Assembly (NCBI GenBank): GCA_005878685.1 | Contig: VBLN01000382.1 | Location: forward strand, 1 to 6,671 | Length of the DNA: 6,671 bases | Direction: 5' to 3' | Source of the DNA: Deltaproteobacteria bacterium | Lineage (GTDB): Bacteria; Desulfobacterota; Binatia; UBA9968 | Shown: positions 5,959 to 6,671 of the stretch, in pieces | Position numbering within the stretch: position 1 is the stretch's first letter | Layout: each line of letters begins with the position of its first letter | Made by a program: the position numbers and the translations under genes | The notes under the pieces: model-generated | Told to the model about the DNA's origin: nothing | Database searches by the model: none | Seen by the model: only the letters and a program-made list of their open reading frames with translations

Positions 5959-6671
5959 ATGGCTAGATTCCGTGTCGTTTACTGCGGCAGCAACGAGGTT
6001 CCCGTCAATCTGATCAAGCCGATCCTCGACGAGATCGACGCGGAGCTGGTGATCGCGCGGCCGAAGACAGACGAGGAGGTGGCAGAAGCGGGTCGTGATG
6101 CGGACGCGATGATCCTGCATGGCGCGGCCCCCTTCACTCGCGAGATTATCTCGCAGCTCCGGCGCTGCAAGGTCGTCTGCCGGACCGGCGTTGGCGTCGA
6201 TCGAATGGATCTCCAGGCCGCGGCGGAGCGCGGCATCGCCGTCTGCAACGCGGCGGGTTGCAACGCGATCGAAGTTGCGGAGCAGACCATCGGCCTGCTG
6301 ATCGCCGTCGCGAGAAAACTCGTGCGCATGAACCAGTACGTGCGCGAGGGCCGCTGGCGGCGCCATACAACCGAGCTGCACGCCTATCGCGGCCGCGTCT
6401 ACCGCATCGCGGGACGAACGATGGGCATCGTCGGGCTCGGCCACGTCGGTCGCCAAGTCGCTCCGCGCGCGCAAGGACTGAAGCTCAACGTCCAGGCCGT
6501 GGATCCCTATCTCGATCCGAAGATCGCACGGGAACTCGGCGTGAAGCTCGTCTCTCTGGACGAGCTTGTCAAAACCTCCGACTTCATCAGCCTGCACGCC
6601 CCGCTGACGAATGAGACCCGCAAGATGTTCGGCGCCGCACAGTTCAAAGCGATGAAGAACACGGCTTATCT
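5959..6671 (+). CDS. D-isomer-specific 2-hydroxyacid dehydrogenase, CtBP-like (3' truncated by window)
   Basis: NAD-dependent oxidoreductase that interconverts a D-2-hydroxy acid and its 2-keto acid. About 237 residues are visible, and the frame runs off the window edge. The catalytic domain's first half has the conserved RTGVGVDRMD (75-84) and NAAGCNAIEVAEQ (97-109, the usual cofactor-domain entry). The Rossmann loop GLGHVG is at 159-164, with D182 (VDPY) positioned to bind the NAD ribose, so NAD rather than NADP is expected. SLHAPLTNETRKM (211-223) follows. The text stops at KNTAY, just before the expected segment with the catalytic Arg; the Arg, Glu and His of the active site are outside and cannot be checked. 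The ATG at 5959 comes two bases after the amidohydrolase stop, with GGGAG (5947-5951) 7 bases upstream inside that gene, indicating translational coupling. The NAAGCNAIEVAE wording resembles CtBP-type members more than SerA, but substrate is not deducible. Confidence 0.9.
   Translation, partial: MARFRVVYCGSNEVPVNLIKPILDEIDAELVIARPKTDEEVAEAGRDADAMILHGAAPFTREIISQLRRCKVVCRTGVGVDRMDLQAAAERGIAVCNAAGCNAIEVAEQTIGLLIAVARKLVRMNQYVREGRWRRHTTELHAYRGRVYRIAGRTMGIVGLGHVGRQVAPRAQGLKLNVQAVDPYLDPKIARELGVKLVSLDELVKTSDFISLHAPLTNETRKMFGAAQFKAMKNTAY

Noticed and set aside
5953..6597. A 214-codon open frame on the minus strand
   Set aside because: It is antisense to the 2-hydroxyacid dehydrogenase, whose motifs are unmistakable. 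The frame is open because of GC-rich codon composition and shows no protein family features.

Overview
The window is GC-rich, gene-dense bacterial DNA. It holds five complete protein genes and one gene cut by the right edge, and I see no RNA genes, insertion sequences or CRISPR. The families and codon style fit a soil or sediment bacterium of the Proteobacteria, Desulfobacterota or Rokubacteria type, which often carry many orphan NMT1-like binding proteins, MmgE/PrpD proteins and Amidohydro_2 proteins. That placement is only an impression from gene content.

Layout, left to right. Positions 1-281 are a leader with no convincing gene. Next is a plus-strand EamA/DMT membrane transporter (282-1148). 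After a 135-base gap comes a plus-strand NMT1/TauA-type periplasmic binding protein (1284-2246). Its 5' end looks damaged or unusual: a well-placed Shine-Dalgarno precedes an ATG that is followed at once by TAA, while the signal peptide continues in another frame. It converges, with a 28-base gap, on a minus-strand pair: a DUF1932-type NAD(P)-dependent dehydrogenase (3705-4568, transcribed first) and an MmgE/PrpD-family protein (2275-3627). A 263-base divergent intergenic region (4569-4831) separates this pair from a plus-strand pair: an Amidohydro_2 metal-dependent hydrolase or decarboxylase (4832-5956) and, two bases later, a D-isomer-specific 2-hydroxyacid dehydrogenase (5959 to beyond the window).

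The two divergent pairs look like a small catabolic locus for an organic acid. It contains two NAD(P)-dependent oxidoreductases, a dehydratase/decarboxylase-fold enzyme and an Amidohydro_2 enzyme of the superfamily that includes hydratases, lactone hydrolases and decarboxylases. The binding protein and the EamA transporter could supply uptake and efflux. The substrate cannot be read from the sequence. No regulator, ABC permease or ATPase is in the window. Nothing here proves a new system. The main points for a second look are the broken start of the binding protein, a 12-base perfect palindrome just upstream of it, an unusual active-site region in the MmgE/PrpD protein, and the shared divergent control region.
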